Assembly: GCF_040267685.1 (NCBI RefSeq)
Contig: NZ_CP158367.1
Coordinates: 310,001 to 374,000 of the forward strand
DNA: 64,000 bases
Direction of reading: 5' to 3'
Origin: Proteinivorax tanatarense
GTDB lineage: Bacteria; Bacillota; Proteinivoracia; Proteinivoracales; Proteinivoracaceae
The position numbers and the translations under genes were made by a program. The notes below the pieces were generated by a model, which saw only the letters and a list, made by a program, of their open reading frames with translations, made no database searches and had not been told where the DNA came from. Positions 41,217 to 52,866 of this stretch are shown here, piece after piece. Positions within the stretch are counted from its first letter, which is position 1; every line of letters starts with the position of its first letter.

Positions 41217-43130
41217 ATGATATTATCTACACAAGAAAGAATATTATTGCTGTTAAACAAGTTTTTTCAAGATCTAGTAGAGCATAAGCTTAGTGAAAAG
41301 CACGGTGAGAAGTGGTTTGAGCAATACTTAGTACCCTATGTAATAGCTTATACACAAGATAGGAGTAATAAGAATAATAAGAACTTCGAGAAGTATAATG
41401 CATTTTTAAACAAGAATAATGGAAACTATTCAAAAAAAGATATAGATGTTACTTTTGCTAGTGCACTATTATTGTACGATGATCAGATTGAATTAGAATT
41501 TGAAGGCAATGAAAAAAATGCGTTAAATCAACTTAGAATAGCAAGAAATAATTATGGACATGCCACGGATCTGACAGCTCTTCATAGAATCTCCCTTAAT
41601 AGCAAAACCCTTATAGATTTAAAAAATGCTATTTTAACTTTTGGCAAAGAATCCATTTCACCGGGTATGTTTGAGGAAATAGAAGAGTTAGAACAAGCAG
41701 TATTAAATCCTACTGCTGAGACAAATGGGCATACGAGGGAAAAAATAGAAGAGTCCATTTGTGACCAAGAATACAATAGAGCAGAGGATTTGCTCAAAAA
41801 GGGTAATTTAGAAGAAGCATATGCTATTCATATTGAATTAGACTCTCAGGGGCATACTCCTTCTACTATACGTTTGGGAGATTTTTATCGTTTGGGTATT
41901 TATGTAAGTTCAGATATAGATCGGTCTGTAGATTTGTATGAAAAAGCTAAAGAGCAAGGGGAATTATCTGTATCAGAGGTGATAGAGTCTTTAAAGGAGT
42001 TAAAACAAAATAGCAAAGAAGCAGAAGAAGGAAAGTTAAACTCTCAGTTTAAACTAGGAATTGTCTATGAAGAAGGTAAGCTGGTTCCACAAGATAAAGA
42101 AAAAGCGTTATATTGGTACCAAAAAGCTCTTAGTCAAAAAAGTCTGCTGGCCCGCAATAGAGTTGTTAGTCTTGCAGAATCAGGATACAAAAATGCCCAA
42201 TATGTAGTGGCAGAAGCTTATGAACTAGGTCGAGGTGTGGAAAAAGACTTGGATAAAGCGTTAGTAGAATACGAAAAGATTTTATATGGGGACACAGAGG
42301 AAATAGCAGCTTTAGAAAAAGTAATTGCTTTAACGGAAAGAGATGCTGAAAGTCAATATAATTTAGGGATTTACTATCATGACAAGAAAAATTATAAAGA
42401 AGCATATAAACATATAAAAAGATCAGCAGAAAATGGTTATGCTAATGCTATGAATGCACTGGGATATTTATATGGCTACGGCCAAGGGGTAGAAAAAAAT
42501 TTAGAAACGTCATTTAAGTGGACTGAAAAAGCAGCTGAACAAGGATTAGTAAAAGCCCAAAGAAATGTTGGATTATTATATAAAAATGGCACAGGTGTCG
42601 AAAAAAATCTCAAAGCATCTTTTAATTGGTATAAAAGGGCGGCTGAACATGGGGATGGTAAATCCGAGAGGATATTAGGGCAGTTTTACAAAAGAGGATA
42701 TGGTGTAAAAAGAGATTATCATATGGCTTTTGAATATTTCCAAAAAGCTGCTAACAAGGGAGAGGCAGTGGCGCAATATGAGCTTGGGTTGTGCTACGGA
42801 TTTGGACAGGGTACAAAAACAAATCATACAGAAGAAGTAAAGTGGTATAAAAAAGCAGCTAGCCAGAATAATTCTGATGCCCAACATAACTTAGGTGTGT
42901 GTTATTGCTATGGGGATGGTGTTGACAAGGATTATAGTATGGCTTATAAGTGGTTTTTTAAAGCAGCAAAAGCAAAAAATCCTAGGGCTCTATATAGTCT
43001 TGGAAATTGTTATGAATATGGTTATGGTACATATGTGAACAAAGAAGAAGCGTTTAAATGCTATAAAAAGTCTGCAGATTTAGGATGGAAACGGGCTATA
43101 GAAAAGGTATACCCAACGGGAGGGAGTTGA
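41217..43130 (+). CDS. Sel1-repeat protein with HEPN-like N-terminal domain
   Basis: This 637-residue protein has at least nine Sel1-like repeats from about residue 200 to the end (AQYVVAEAYELGRGVEKDLD, AMNALGYLYGYGQGVEKNLE, and so on), forming a helical protein-binding solenoid. The N-terminal domain (1-165) is helical and contains RNNYGH (R110 to H115), an R-x4-H HEPN motif, within LRIARNNYGHATD, resembling Swt1-type HEPN domains. No signal peptide is present. This may be a cytoplasmic RNase with a sensor solenoid, or an inactive HEPN scaffold. The ATG follows GAAAGGATGG. It seems to be a single-gene unit. Confidence 0.75.
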   Translation: MILSTQERILLLLNKFFQDLVEHKLSEKHGEKWFEQYLVPYVIAYTQDRSNKNNKNFEKYNAFLNKNNGNYSKKDIDVTFASALLLYDDQIELEFEGNEKNALNQLRIARNNYGHATDLTALHRISLNSKTLIDLKNAILTFGKESISPGMFEEIEELEQAVLNPTAETNGHTREKIEESICDQEYNRAEDLLKKGNLEEAYAIHIELDSQGHTPSTIRLGDFYRLGIYVSSDIDRSVDLYEKAKEQGELSVSEVIESLKELKQNSKEAEEGKLNSQFKLGIVYEEGKLVPQDKEKALYWYQKALSQKSLLARNRVVSLAESGYKNAQYVVAEAYELGRGVEKDLDKALVEYEKILYGDTEEIAALEKVIALTERDAESQYNLGIYYHDKKNYKEAYKHIKRSAENGYANAMNALGYLYGYGQGVEKNLETSFKWTEKAAEQGLVKAQRNVGLLYKNGTGVEKNLKASFNWYKRAAEHGDGKSERILGQFYKRGYGVKRDYHMAFEYFQKAANKGEAVAQYELGLCYGFGQGTKTNHTEEVKWYKKAASQNNSDAQHNLGVCYCYGDGVDKDYSMAYKWFFKAAKAKNPRALYSLGNCYEYGYGTYVNKEEAFKCYKKSADLGWKRAIEKVYPTGGS

Positions 43131-43504
43131 TAACATTTCGGGATCTTGATATAAATACCTCTATTTTTTAGCATGGACTGGTATTTTTCCACTGATGCTC
43201 GCAAGGAACCCATTTAGCTATAGGGTGCTTTTTGATATAGAGCCTGCAATGAACATTCCCTTTAGATGCAGTGAAACATTATAGAAATTTTAACAAGAGA
43301 AGACTTTTCCAAAATTTTTTGATGGAACAGTCCCTTATATGTAGAAAGTAAAAGGGATGTTGACGCTCATGCCAGTTGTTTCCATAATCGATACAGAATA
43401 ATAAGTCTTGCAACTCCCAGTTGACAAGAAACCAAGTGCGGGTGGTGGTATTGCATCCGTACTTTTTACTATAATGATACTATTAAGAGAAAGGAGTGGT
43501 TACT
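43131..43504. other. Non-coding gap before the XRE gene
   Basis: No reading frame of interest. TTGACA at about 43420 and TATAAT at about 43470 are present but not at standard spacing to one another, so no promoter is assigned with confidence. Confidence 0.3.
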
Positions 43505-44116
43505 ATGGATATGGCAGAAAGAATACAGAATTTAAGAAAAATGCAAGGAATCTCACAAGAGCAACTAGGAGATAAGATTGGCGTTTCTCGTCAAGCGGTT
43601 TCTAAATGGGAAAGCAATCAAAGTGTCCCTGACTTGGATAAGGTGATTTTAATGAGTGAGCACTTTAATGTGACAACAGACTATATACTGAAGGGGATAA
43701 AAAGCTCAGATAAACTAGATGAGAAGAAAATAAAAACAAATTTTAGCATTATTGTGGCTACGGCCCTTAATTCCATTGGATTAATAGCAGCATTTGCATT
43801 ATGGTATGAGAGACAGGTAGCAAGGGCACCGGCTATCGGATTGATTTTTATGGTTCTTGGGTGCGTGGTTTATGGCTTGGGTTTTATAAATGCTACAGAT
43901 AGTACGAAAAAAGAACTAAGATGTAAATTTTGGGAAATTAATATCTGGTTGGTATCATTTATACCTCTTTCGTTAATCTACAATGTTGTAATGTTTGGAG
44001 TTGTAGCTCCATACCCGTTATTATGGTATCCGCTAATAGCTTTCCCGATTTTTTGTATGATCTACATTTTTATTTGTTTTTATGTGCGTAAAAGATGCAA
44101 AAAAAGAATGAAATAA
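43505..44116 (+). CDS. XRE-family regulator with membrane-spanning C-terminus
   Basis: This 203-residue protein has a helix-turn-helix (RIQNLRKMQGISQEQLGDKI; VSRQAVSKWESNQSVPDLDK) at residues 5-60. About four hydrophobic segments follow (from about 85 to 200), a common Clostridia architecture for membrane-tethered regulators. The signal and target are unknown. I start at ATG 43505; the ribosome-binding site AAAGGAG is nine bases away. The C-terminal tail RKRCKKRMK is strongly basic. Confidence 0.85.
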   Translation: MDMAERIQNLRKMQGISQEQLGDKIGVSRQAVSKWESNQSVPDLDKVILMSEHFNVTTDYILKGIKSSDKLDEKKIKTNFSIIVATALNSIGLIAAFALWYERQVARAPAIGLIFMVLGCVVYGLGFINATDSTKKELRCKFWEINIWLVSFIPLSLIYNVVMFGVVAPYPLLWYPLIAFPIFCMIYIFICFYVRKRCKKRMK

Positions 44117-44122
44117 GAAATG

Positions 44123-44201
44123 AAAACCTCACTATTTTAAAAAAAGGAAGTTCGGTAATATCAGCTTTAAACTAAACGCCTTTTACTCCATGTGAGGTTT
44201 T
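44123..44201. repeat. Inverted repeat AAAACCTCAC/GTGAGGTTTT
   Basis: Ten-base perfect arms are separated by 59 bases. The arms are followed by TGTT. It lies just past the XRE gene and may be a long terminator or a small element's ends. Confidence 0.45.
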
Positions 44202-44378
44202 GTTATAGATTTTATTATTGACATACGGATTGGATCTATAATAATCAAAAATTAATCCGAGATTGAGGGTAACTATTAGAAGCTTGGAGGCAGTGATCCT
44301 TATAAAGGTAGGGGAATATGGTTTTAACCTATAAAATAGTTGTGTAAATATAAAACTGCAATGTTGCAGAATTAGAAG

Positions 44379-44894
44379 GTGGAGATAATTATTAAAAAAA
44401 TTAATAAGTATTTTCGTGAATGGATTTTACCTATTGGATTAGCATTTGTTATCGCACTAGTATTTCGAGCTAATATAGCTGAGGCAATGTACATCCCATC
44501 TAGTTCAATGGAGCCTACACTTAAACCAGGTGATATTGTTGTTATTGAGAAAATTAGTCGAGGTATTGAGCGTGGAGATGTTGTTGTTTTTAAAACACCT
44601 AAACTACATAATGGTGAAGAGTACATTATAAAAAGGGTAATCGGTCTTCCAGGTGAAACTCTTCAAGTAAAGAATGGGAGGTTACTAATTAATGGGGATA
44701 AGGTTCAGGAATCCTATAATAAAAATTCCTTTAAAGATAATTTCGGGCCTATTACTTTAGCTCAAGAATCTTATTTTGTAATGGGTGATAATAGAAATAA
44801 CAGTGTAGACAGCAGAAATATCGGTGCGATTTCATTAGAACAAATTAACGGCAGATACATTTTTCGTATACCAATTAGCAAGCTGAACCCTTAA
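44379..44894 (+). CDS. lepB: Signal peptidase I
   Basis: This membrane serine protease of about 170 residues removes signal peptides. One N-terminal membrane helix (about 17-36) is followed by box B YIPSSSMEPTL with the nucleophile S43, box C GDVVVF, box D YIIKRVIGLPGE with the general base K85, and box E GDNRNNSVDSR. Start choice is odd: GTG 44379 lies inside the ribosome-binding site AGAAGGTGGAG. ATT 44388 or 44391 is better spaced, so the protein may begin (I)IKKINKYFREW. A terminator follows 19 bases after the stop. Confidence 0.95.
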   Translation: MEIIIKKINKYFREWILPIGLAFVIALVFRANIAEAMYIPSSSMEPTLKPGDIVVIEKISRGIERGDVVVFKTPKLHNGEEYIIKRVIGLPGETLQVKNGRLLINGDKVQESYNKNSFKDNFGPITLAQESYFVMGDNRNNSVDSRNIGAISLEQINGRYIFRIPISKLNP

Positions 44895-44913
44895 GTTAGA
44901 TCTACAATAGGAT

Positions 44914-44962
44914 AATAAATACCTCAGTAAAACCTTTGTTTGCTGGGGTATTTATTTTTTTA
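44914..44962 (+). terminator. Terminator of lepB
   Basis: AATAAATACCTCAG pairs with CTGGGGTATTTATT (one G-U), followed by at least six T. Confidence 0.88.
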
Positions 44963-45086
44963 ATTTCAAACTGCTCAAGCAAAAGGTTTTCTGGGTAATC
45001 TTTATAATTATATTTAAGCTTTGAAGCTTCCTTTTTATCTCAGGAAATCAAATCCGTAAAAAAATCTAAAAAATTGTTATTTAGTA

Positions 45087-45115
45087 TTGAAATAGGAGTT
45101 GAATTATGCTAATAT
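45087..45115 (+). promoter_or_regulatory. Promoter of the Dps-like gene
   Basis: TTGAAA (45087-45092) and TAATAT (45110-45115) have 17-bp spacing. No clear PerR palindrome is visible here, unlike at katG. Confidence 0.6.
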
Positions 45116-45176
45116 TAAACTAACAAGAACAATTACTAATAAGTAGTTAAATTTATTTCGAAAGGATGAATTTCAA

Positions 45177-45611
45177 ATGAAAGACCACAAAAAATTAAAC
45201 GAATATTTATCAAACTTAGCAGTTATCAATGTAAAGTTACATAATTTACATTGGAATGTAGTAGGAAAGCAATTTGTTCAAATCCATGAGTTTACTGAGT
45301 CTATGTATGATGATGTCTTTGGCAAATTTGATGATGTAGCAGAGCTTATCAAGATCCAAGGAGGAAAGCCTTTGGCGAAACTATCTGACTATCTCCAAAA
45401 TGCCTCCATTAAAGAACTAGATAAAGACATATTTACAACAGATGAGGTCCTTGATATTTTACAAGATGATTTAAGAAAAATGAAAGATTTAGCAACTGAA
45501 ATTAGAAATACAGCTGATGAAGAAGGGGATTTTGAGACTGTGGCAGAGTTTGAAGAACATGTTGCAGGTTATAGCAAAAATCTGTGGTTTATTAGATCTA
45601 TGATGGCTTAG
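45177..45611 (+). CDS. dps: Dps/ferritin-like DNA-protection protein
   Basis: This 144-residue ferritin-like protein stores iron and quenches peroxide. The Dps ferroxidase segment is present: KLHNLHWNVVG with H in the first helix, then HEFTESMYDDVFGKFDDVAE giving H, D and E ligands. The length suits a 12-subunit Dps-type cage. The ATG follows CGAAAGGATGAA. It lies 430 bp from katG, which fits a shared peroxide-defence role. A 15-bp perfect terminator follows. Confidence 0.92.
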   Translation: MKDHKKLNEYLSNLAVINVKLHNLHWNVVGKQFVQIHEFTESMYDDVFGKFDDVAELIKIQGGKPLAKLSDYLQNASIKELDKDIFTTDEVLDILQDDLRKMKDLATEIRNTADEEGDFETVAEFEEHVAGYSKNLWFIRSMMA

Positions 45612-45620
45612 TTGATTGAT

Positions 45621-45662
45621 AAAGATACATGGAAAGAAATTAATTTCCATGTATCTTTTATT
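45621..45662 (+). terminator. Terminator of dps
   Basis: AAAGATACATGGAAA and TTTCCATGTATCTTT are perfectly complementary around eight bases and run into TATTTTG. Confidence 0.85.
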
Positions 45663-45967
45663 TTGTTTATAGATAAAGTTAAGGAGTTAGGCTTAATTAG
45701 ACCAAATGATTTTTTAATAACAACTCATTTTGATTAAAAAACAAATAATATTACACCTATTATAAAACTAACAATTAATATTTTTGCTAAATGATATGTG
45801 ACTAAAGTATCTAAACACATGTTGACAATCATATACACTATTAGATTAAAACCTGTTCAAGATTTTAACCTCTTTGTTATAGGGAGTCAGGAGATAAGCA
45901 TGATATGGAGAAGGAAGAAGAACAAGGGGGGGGAGTGGGAAGATTTTGATAATTTAGAACTTATATC
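45663..45967. other. Non-coding gap upstream of the katG promoter
   Basis: AT-rich sequence with a run GGGGGGGAGTGG near 45926. I see no gene or stable hairpin. Confidence 0.35.
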
Positions 45968-48234
<2,267 letters not shown>

Positions 48235-48322
48235 AGATATAACTATTTTCTTGGCTGAGGTCTATAAAAAATACTATGATCAAAAAAAGAATATGTTCTG
48301 ATAGACAGATAGTAAGAATTAT

Positions 48323-48361
48323 AAAAAGAGGTCAGCCATATAGCTTGGCTGACCTCTTTTT
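48323..48361. terminator. Bidirectional terminator between katG and proC
   Basis: AAAAAGAGGTCAGCCA and its exact 16-base complement flank seven bases. T runs exist on both strands, so it can serve katG; proC ends nearly 200 bp away. Confidence 0.88.
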
Positions 48362-48557
48362 ATAAGAAACCCAAGATTTTTCGCTTTAGGCTCAGAATGA
48401 CATTCATGATAAGTAAGTTGTTTATAAACATTGTTATATCAGCTGTTGAAGATTCTATTCGGGTTTCCAGCTTAGGATTTAATTGTGCTGGTTTATTTTG
48501 TTGAGCTTTGCGTACGTTTCCTATACTTAAAAAAGTAGATAAGAAATGTTATATTGC
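48362..48557. other. Convergent intergenic region with a degenerate repeat
   Basis: AGATTTTTCGCTTTAGGCTC then AGAATGACA (about 48372-48402) resembles the repeat at 20004-20032. No gene is seen. Confidence 0.45.
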
Positions 48558-49355
48558 TTAAGTTATACTCTTAGAACGATTAGCACAGTTGACCATAGCT
48601 TTTATAACAGATGACCTTAATTCACATGACTCTAATGTTTTTACGGCTTCTATTGTTGCTCCTGCAGGAGAACAAACCATATCTTTTAATTCAGCAGGAT
48701 GCTTACCAGTTTCAATTAACATCTTAGCACTACCCATAACAGCTTGAGAAGCAAACCTGTAGGCTTGCTTTCTATCCATTCCAAGTAAAACCGCTGCATC
48801 TGCCATAGCTTCAATAAACATAAAAACATATGCCGGAGAGCTCCCGCTAGCTGCAACTACAACATCCATTAGGTCTTCAGGCACAATCTCTACTGCGCCA
48901 ACTGCTTCAAAGAGCTCTTTCACCTTGTTTACTTCGTTATCTTCAACTAAACTATTATAGCAAATAGCTGTCATGCCTTCTCTCACAATTGAAGGTGTGT
49001 TTGGCATAGTTCTAATTATCTTTATTTCTTTAGAAAAAGCTTTTTCCAAAGAGGCTAAAGTTATACCAGGTGCTATTGTAACAATAATTGTATCTTTTGA
49101 TGTTGACGGTGATATTTCTTTGATTATCTCAAAATAACCTTGTGGCTTTATTGCCAAAATAACTATTTCACAGTCTTCTACTATTTTTTTATTGTCAATT
49201 GTTGTTTGGATTCCGAGTAACTCTTCTGCTTTATCTAGGCATGGTTCAAAGTTGTCTGAAGCAATAATGTCCTCTTTGGGTAATAACTTAGAATCAATTA
49301 TACCTTTTATAATGGCTTGTGCCATATTTCCACATCCTATAAACCCTAGTTTCAT
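48558..49355 (-). CDS. proC: Pyrroline-5-carboxylate reductase
   Basis: This 265-residue enzyme reduces 1-pyrroline-5-carboxylate to proline with NAD(P)H. It has the nucleotide-binding start GFIGCGNMAQAII, VILAIKPQ, RTMPNTPS, and the C-terminal signature AASGSSPAYVFMFIEAMADA with CSPAGATIEAV. The ATG follows AAAGGAGGAGAA. It is the last gene after hypE and hypD (39-base gap), so its main job here is to finish hydroxyproline conversion to proline. Confidence 0.95.
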   Translation of the reverse strand: MKLGFIGCGNMAQAIIKGIIDSKLLPKEDIIASDNFEPCLDKAEELLGIQTTIDNKKIVEDCEIVILAIKPQGYFEIIKEISPSTSKDTIIVTIAPGITLASLEKAFSKEIKIIRTMPNTPSIVREGMTAICYNSLVEDNEVNKVKELFEAVGAVEIVPEDLMDVVVAASGSSPAYVFMFIEAMADAAVLLGMDRKQAYRFASQAVMGSAKMLIETGKHPAELKDMVCSPAGATIEAVKTLESCELRSSVIKAMVNCANRSKSIT

Positions 49356-49394
49356 AGTTTCTCCTCCTTTAGGTATCTTTATTACTAAAATTGC

Positions 49395-51770
49395 TTATTC
49401 AAATGTTTGTTCTGTTCTATCAATAATTTCATTTTGCAGTGTTTTGCTAAGGTTTCTGAAATGGTCACTATACCCAGCTACCCTAACTATTAAGTCTTTA
49501 TGTTCTTCAGGATTTTTTTGTGCCTCAATCAATGTCTTGCGATCAATTACATTAAATTGAATATGGTGTCCATCCTTATTGAAGTAACTGCGAATAAAGT
49601 TAGACATATGCTCTAAACCTTCATCACCAGCAACTATCGAAGGAGTAAACTTTTGATTTAGTAATGTTCCTCCTGTACTTAAATGGTCCATTTTAGATGC
49701 AGAATTGATCACCGCTGATGGGCCGTTAATATCTGCTCCCTTTTCTGGAGAAATCCCTTCAGATAATGGCTTGTAAGCATTTCTTCCATTAGGACTTGCT
49801 CGCATCACCTCTCCAAAATAAACATGGCATGTTGTAGGTAGCATATTAATTCGATACTGACCACCTTTCATGTTTCTTCGACCATTAACAGATTTTTTAA
49901 AAGCATTAAAAGTTTCTACCATGATATCATCTGCATAATTATCATCATTACCATATTTAGGTGTTTTATCTTTAACTCTATTAAGGATAAAATCATGGCC
50001 TTCAAAATCATCTTTCAGGGCCTTCATTAACTCTTTTATAGTAAACCTTGAATGATCATAAACATTATATTTGATAGATGCTAGCGAGTCAGTAATGGTA
50101 CCTATCCCAACTCCTTGAATATAGCTAGTGTTATAACGAGCGCCACCATTATTATAATCCTTTCCTTTTGAAATGCAATCGTTAATTATTACAGAAAGAA
50201 ATGGCACAGGCATATATTTTGCATAGATCATCTCTATTATATTAGAGCCTTGGACTTTAATATTAATGAAATGTTCAATTTGCTTTTTATAGGCATTAAA
50301 GAGTTGAGCATAGTTTTTATAGTCTTCAGCATTTCCAGTCTTAAGGCCTAACTGCTTGTTAGAAACCGGATCTAATCCATTGTGTAAAGTTATTTCTAAA
50401 ATTTTAGGCAAATTAAAGTACCCTGTGAGTATATATGCTTCATGTCCAAAAACACCGGATTCTACGCAACCACTAGTTCCTCCAAGCCTTGCATCTTCAA
50501 TTGTCTTTCCAGCATTTAACAACTCTTGGATAATTGCTTCTGTATTGAAAAAAGCAGGCTGTCCCCACCCTTTTCTGGAAACCTCACATGCTTTCTTTAA
50601 AAAGTGGTTTGGAGTTTTTTTGCTAATTTGTACATTTGAACTAGGTTGTAGCAGTTTCATTTCATCCATACATTTTAAAATAAGGTAACTAATATCATTG
50701 ACTCCGTCTCTACCGTCAGGTGTAATACCACCTGAAGTTATAGTCGCAAAATCAGTGTAGGTACTACTTTCTTTTAAAGTGACTCCCACTTTAGGTGGGG
50801 CTGGTTGGTTATTAAACTTTATCCATAACGATTCTAAAAGCTCTAAAGCTTTATCTTCATTTAATAAACCATTTTTTATATCATTTTTGTAAAACGGATA
50901 TAGATGTTGGTCTAACCTACCAGGGCTAAAAGCATCCCACGGGTTAAGCTCAGTTGTGACTCCCAAATGAATAAACCAATACATTTGAATTGCTTGCCAA
51001 TAAGTTTTAGGTTTATGGGCTGGTACGACATCACAATTATGGGCAATCTGTAGAAGTTCTTTTTTTCGCTTCGAGTCATTTTCTTTTTCAGCTAAATCTC
51101 TAGCTAACTTAGCATATCTTTGCCCTAGTGTTATAATTGCATCACATGCAATGTCCATAGCTGTAAGCTGTTCTTTTTTTTGTAATGCTTCGGGGTCGTG
51201 TATATAGTCTATTTTGTCTAGAGCATCTTTAATTTCTCTTTTATAGTCTAAAAAACCTTTTTCATAGATAGATGTTGAGCCCACTGTATGCCCCGGCCCT
51301 CTTTGTTCCATAAATTCAGTGAAAATACCTGCTGCATAACATTCTTTCCACTCTTTACTCATAGAACTTAATATTTTTTCACGTATCGAGCGTTTTTTCC
51401 AATATGGTATAATTTTTTCTTTTTGATTTTGTAAGTCTTCTTCACTTACTTTAAAACAAATAAGTTCTCGGTCATTCATTATTTTCATATCTTCGAGGGT
51501 ATGACAGCAAAGTTCTGGAAATGTTGGAGTCTTTTGAGGGCCATCTCCCTTTTCACCGACAATTAGTTCGTGATCATTAATACATATAGTTTTATTCTCC
51601 ATGAAATGTTTAAATGCCAAAGCACGTAATTCAGGTATTGAGACTGAGCCCTCATATTTCATGTAAGCTTCTGTCATTAAGCTAGCTCTTTCCATATATA
51701 TCCTAGGCTGTGTAGAAACACTTTCATGTCTTAATTTTTTTATTCTTTCATTCATACCTCTTGATTTCAT
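49395..51770 (-). CDS. hypD: trans-4-Hydroxy-L-proline dehydratase (glycyl radical enzyme)
   Basis: This 791-residue glycyl radical enzyme dehydrates trans-4-hydroxyproline to pyrroline-5-carboxylate. The thiyl cysteine C435 lies in GGTSGCVESG with E437, and the radical glycine G766 in RVAGYSDHF; both sit within one residue of the positions known for the Clostridioides difficile enzyme (C434, G765). Long stretches such as QPAPPKVGVTLKESSTYTDF match HypD rather than pyruvate formate-lyase. Start ATG 51770 is eight bases from GGAGG. The activase gene ends four bases before it, and proC follows, which confirms the pathway. Confidence 0.95.
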   Translation of the reverse strand: MKSRGMNERIKKLRHESVSTQPRIYMERASLMTEAYMKYEGSVSIPELRALAFKHFMENKTICINDHELIVGEKGDGPQKTPTFPELCCHTLEDMKIMNDRELICFKVSEEDLQNQKEKIIPYWKKRSIREKILSSMSKEWKECYAAGIFTEFMEQRGPGHTVGSTSIYEKGFLDYKREIKDALDKIDYIHDPEALQKKEQLTAMDIACDAIITLGQRYAKLARDLAEKENDSKRKKELLQIAHNCDVVPAHKPKTYWQAIQMYWFIHLGVTTELNPWDAFSPGRLDQHLYPFYKNDIKNGLLNEDKALELLESLWIKFNNQPAPPKVGVTLKESSTYTDFATITSGGITPDGRDGVNDISYLILKCMDEMKLLQPSSNVQISKKTPNHFLKKACEVSRKGWGQPAFFNTEAIIQELLNAGKTIEDARLGGTSGCVESGVFGHEAYILTGYFNLPKILEITLHNGLDPVSNKQLGLKTGNAEDYKNYAQLFNAYKKQIEHFINIKVQGSNIIEMIYAKYMPVPFLSVIINDCISKGKDYNNGGARYNTSYIQGVGIGTITDSLASIKYNVYDHSRFTIKELMKALKDDFEGHDFILNRVKDKTPKYGNDDNYADDIMVETFNAFKKSVNGRRNMKGGQYRINMLPTTCHVYFGEVMRASPNGRNAYKPLSEGISPEKGADINGPSAVINSASKMDHLSTGGTLLNQKFTPSIVAGDEGLEHMSNFIRSYFNKDGHHIQFNVIDRKTLIEAQKNPEEHKDLIVRVAGYSDHFRNLSKTLQNEIIDRTEQTFE

Positions 51771-51774
51771 CAGA

Positions 51775-52683
51775 TCATCCTCCAATCTTGATATTAAGAA
51801 ATCCTTTTAACTTAAAAAGCTTTTCAATCGTTTTTATATCTTTTGTACTTGGGGTTTGTAATAGATTTCCTTGATATTTTTTACCAAGACGCTCATACTT
51901 AACAACCCCTTTATTATGGTATTTAAGTAAACTAATAGAACTAACTGGTATACAGTTTTCTATAAGCCAATCTGCTATATTTTCCATTTCTTTTGTATTA
52001 TTATTAAAGTTATCGATTACAGGTATTCTAATATGAATATCAGCAGGAAACTGGCTAACTAGCTTTAGATTATCTAAAATAATGTTTAGACTATTTCCGA
52101 TATATTCTTTATGCTTTTCAAAGTTTAATGTTTTTAGATCATATAAGAACGTATCGACATATGGTGCTAAAGTTTTAAAAGATTTTGCAGGAGCTAAACC
52201 ACATGTATCAATACAAATATTAATACCTCTATTTTTGAGCATTTTACATAGTGACACTAGATAATCTAGGTCTTGAGACATAACTTCTCCACCAGATAAT
52301 GTTACTCCCCCGCCAGATTCATCATAAAGATTTATATCTTTTTGTAAGATGTCCTTTAGTTTTTCTAATTCATAGTACCTTCCAGCTATTTCAATAGCAT
52401 CATTTAAGCAGTAATCTACGCATTGTCCACAAGCAATACACAAGTTTTTATTTATAGTTATACTTTGTTCTTCTATAGCGTTTTGAGGACACTTTTCTAC
52501 ACAAATTCCACACTTTTTGCAGCGTTCATCGTACCGCAGAATTTCTTTATGATATTTTTGGCTTTCTGGGTTATGGCACCATTTGCACCATAGGTCACAC
52601 CCTTTAAAGAATACTGTACTTCTAATTCCAGGGCCATCGTGAATAGAAAAACGTTGTATTTTAAGTATTATTGGTTTGGTAAT
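51775..52683 (-). CDS. hypE: HypD-activating radical SAM enzyme, apparent ATT start
   Basis: This radical SAM activase of about 302 residues installs the glycyl radical on HypD. It reads KIQRFSIHDGPGIRSTVFFK, the cluster motif GCDLWCKWC (CxxxCxxC), then two ferredoxin-like clusters CKKCGICVEKCP and CIACGQCVDYC, and GGGVTLSGGE. No ATG, GTG or TTG exists between the upstream TGA and these motifs. The only fitting start is ATT 52683, nine bases after AAAGGGTG. Any later canonical codon (TTG 52443) would delete the radical SAM site. A promoter lies 91 bases upstream. Confidence 0.92.
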   Translation of the reverse strand: MTKPIILKIQRFSIHDGPGIRSTVFFKGCDLWCKWCHNPESQKYHKEILRYDERCKKCGICVEKCPQNAIEEQSITINKNLCIACGQCVDYCLNDAIEIAGRYYELEKLKDILQKDINLYDESGGGVTLSGGEVMSQDLDYLVSLCKMLKNRGINICIDTCGLAPAKSFKTLAPYVDTFLYDLKTLNFEKHKEYIGNSLNIILDNLKLVSQFPADIHIRIPVIDNFNNNTKEMENIADWLIENCIPVSSISLLKYHNKGVVKYERLGKKYQGNLLQTPSTKDIKTIEKLFKLKGFLNIKIGG

Positions 52684-52773
52684 AGTTAATCACACCCTTT
52701 CTGAAATAAGGCAGAGTATCATAGTCGACTTCCATTGGGGAAACCATAGCCAGGTTAAAGTGAAGGAGCAAAT

Positions 52774-52803
52774 TGTATAGAATTTTATCAAATAGCGTGT
52801 CAA
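52774..52803 (-). promoter_or_regulatory. Promoter of the hypE-hypD-proC operon
   Basis: On the minus strand TTGACA (52798-52803) and TATACA (52774-52779) are 18 bp apart. It lies between the transporter stop and hypE, so the catabolic genes have their own start of transcription. Confidence 0.75.
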
Positions 52804-52866
52804 GTGCTTTTAAAGATTCCTTTAGAGAGGGATTAAAATTATATTTTACTAACAGACTGGTAATAA

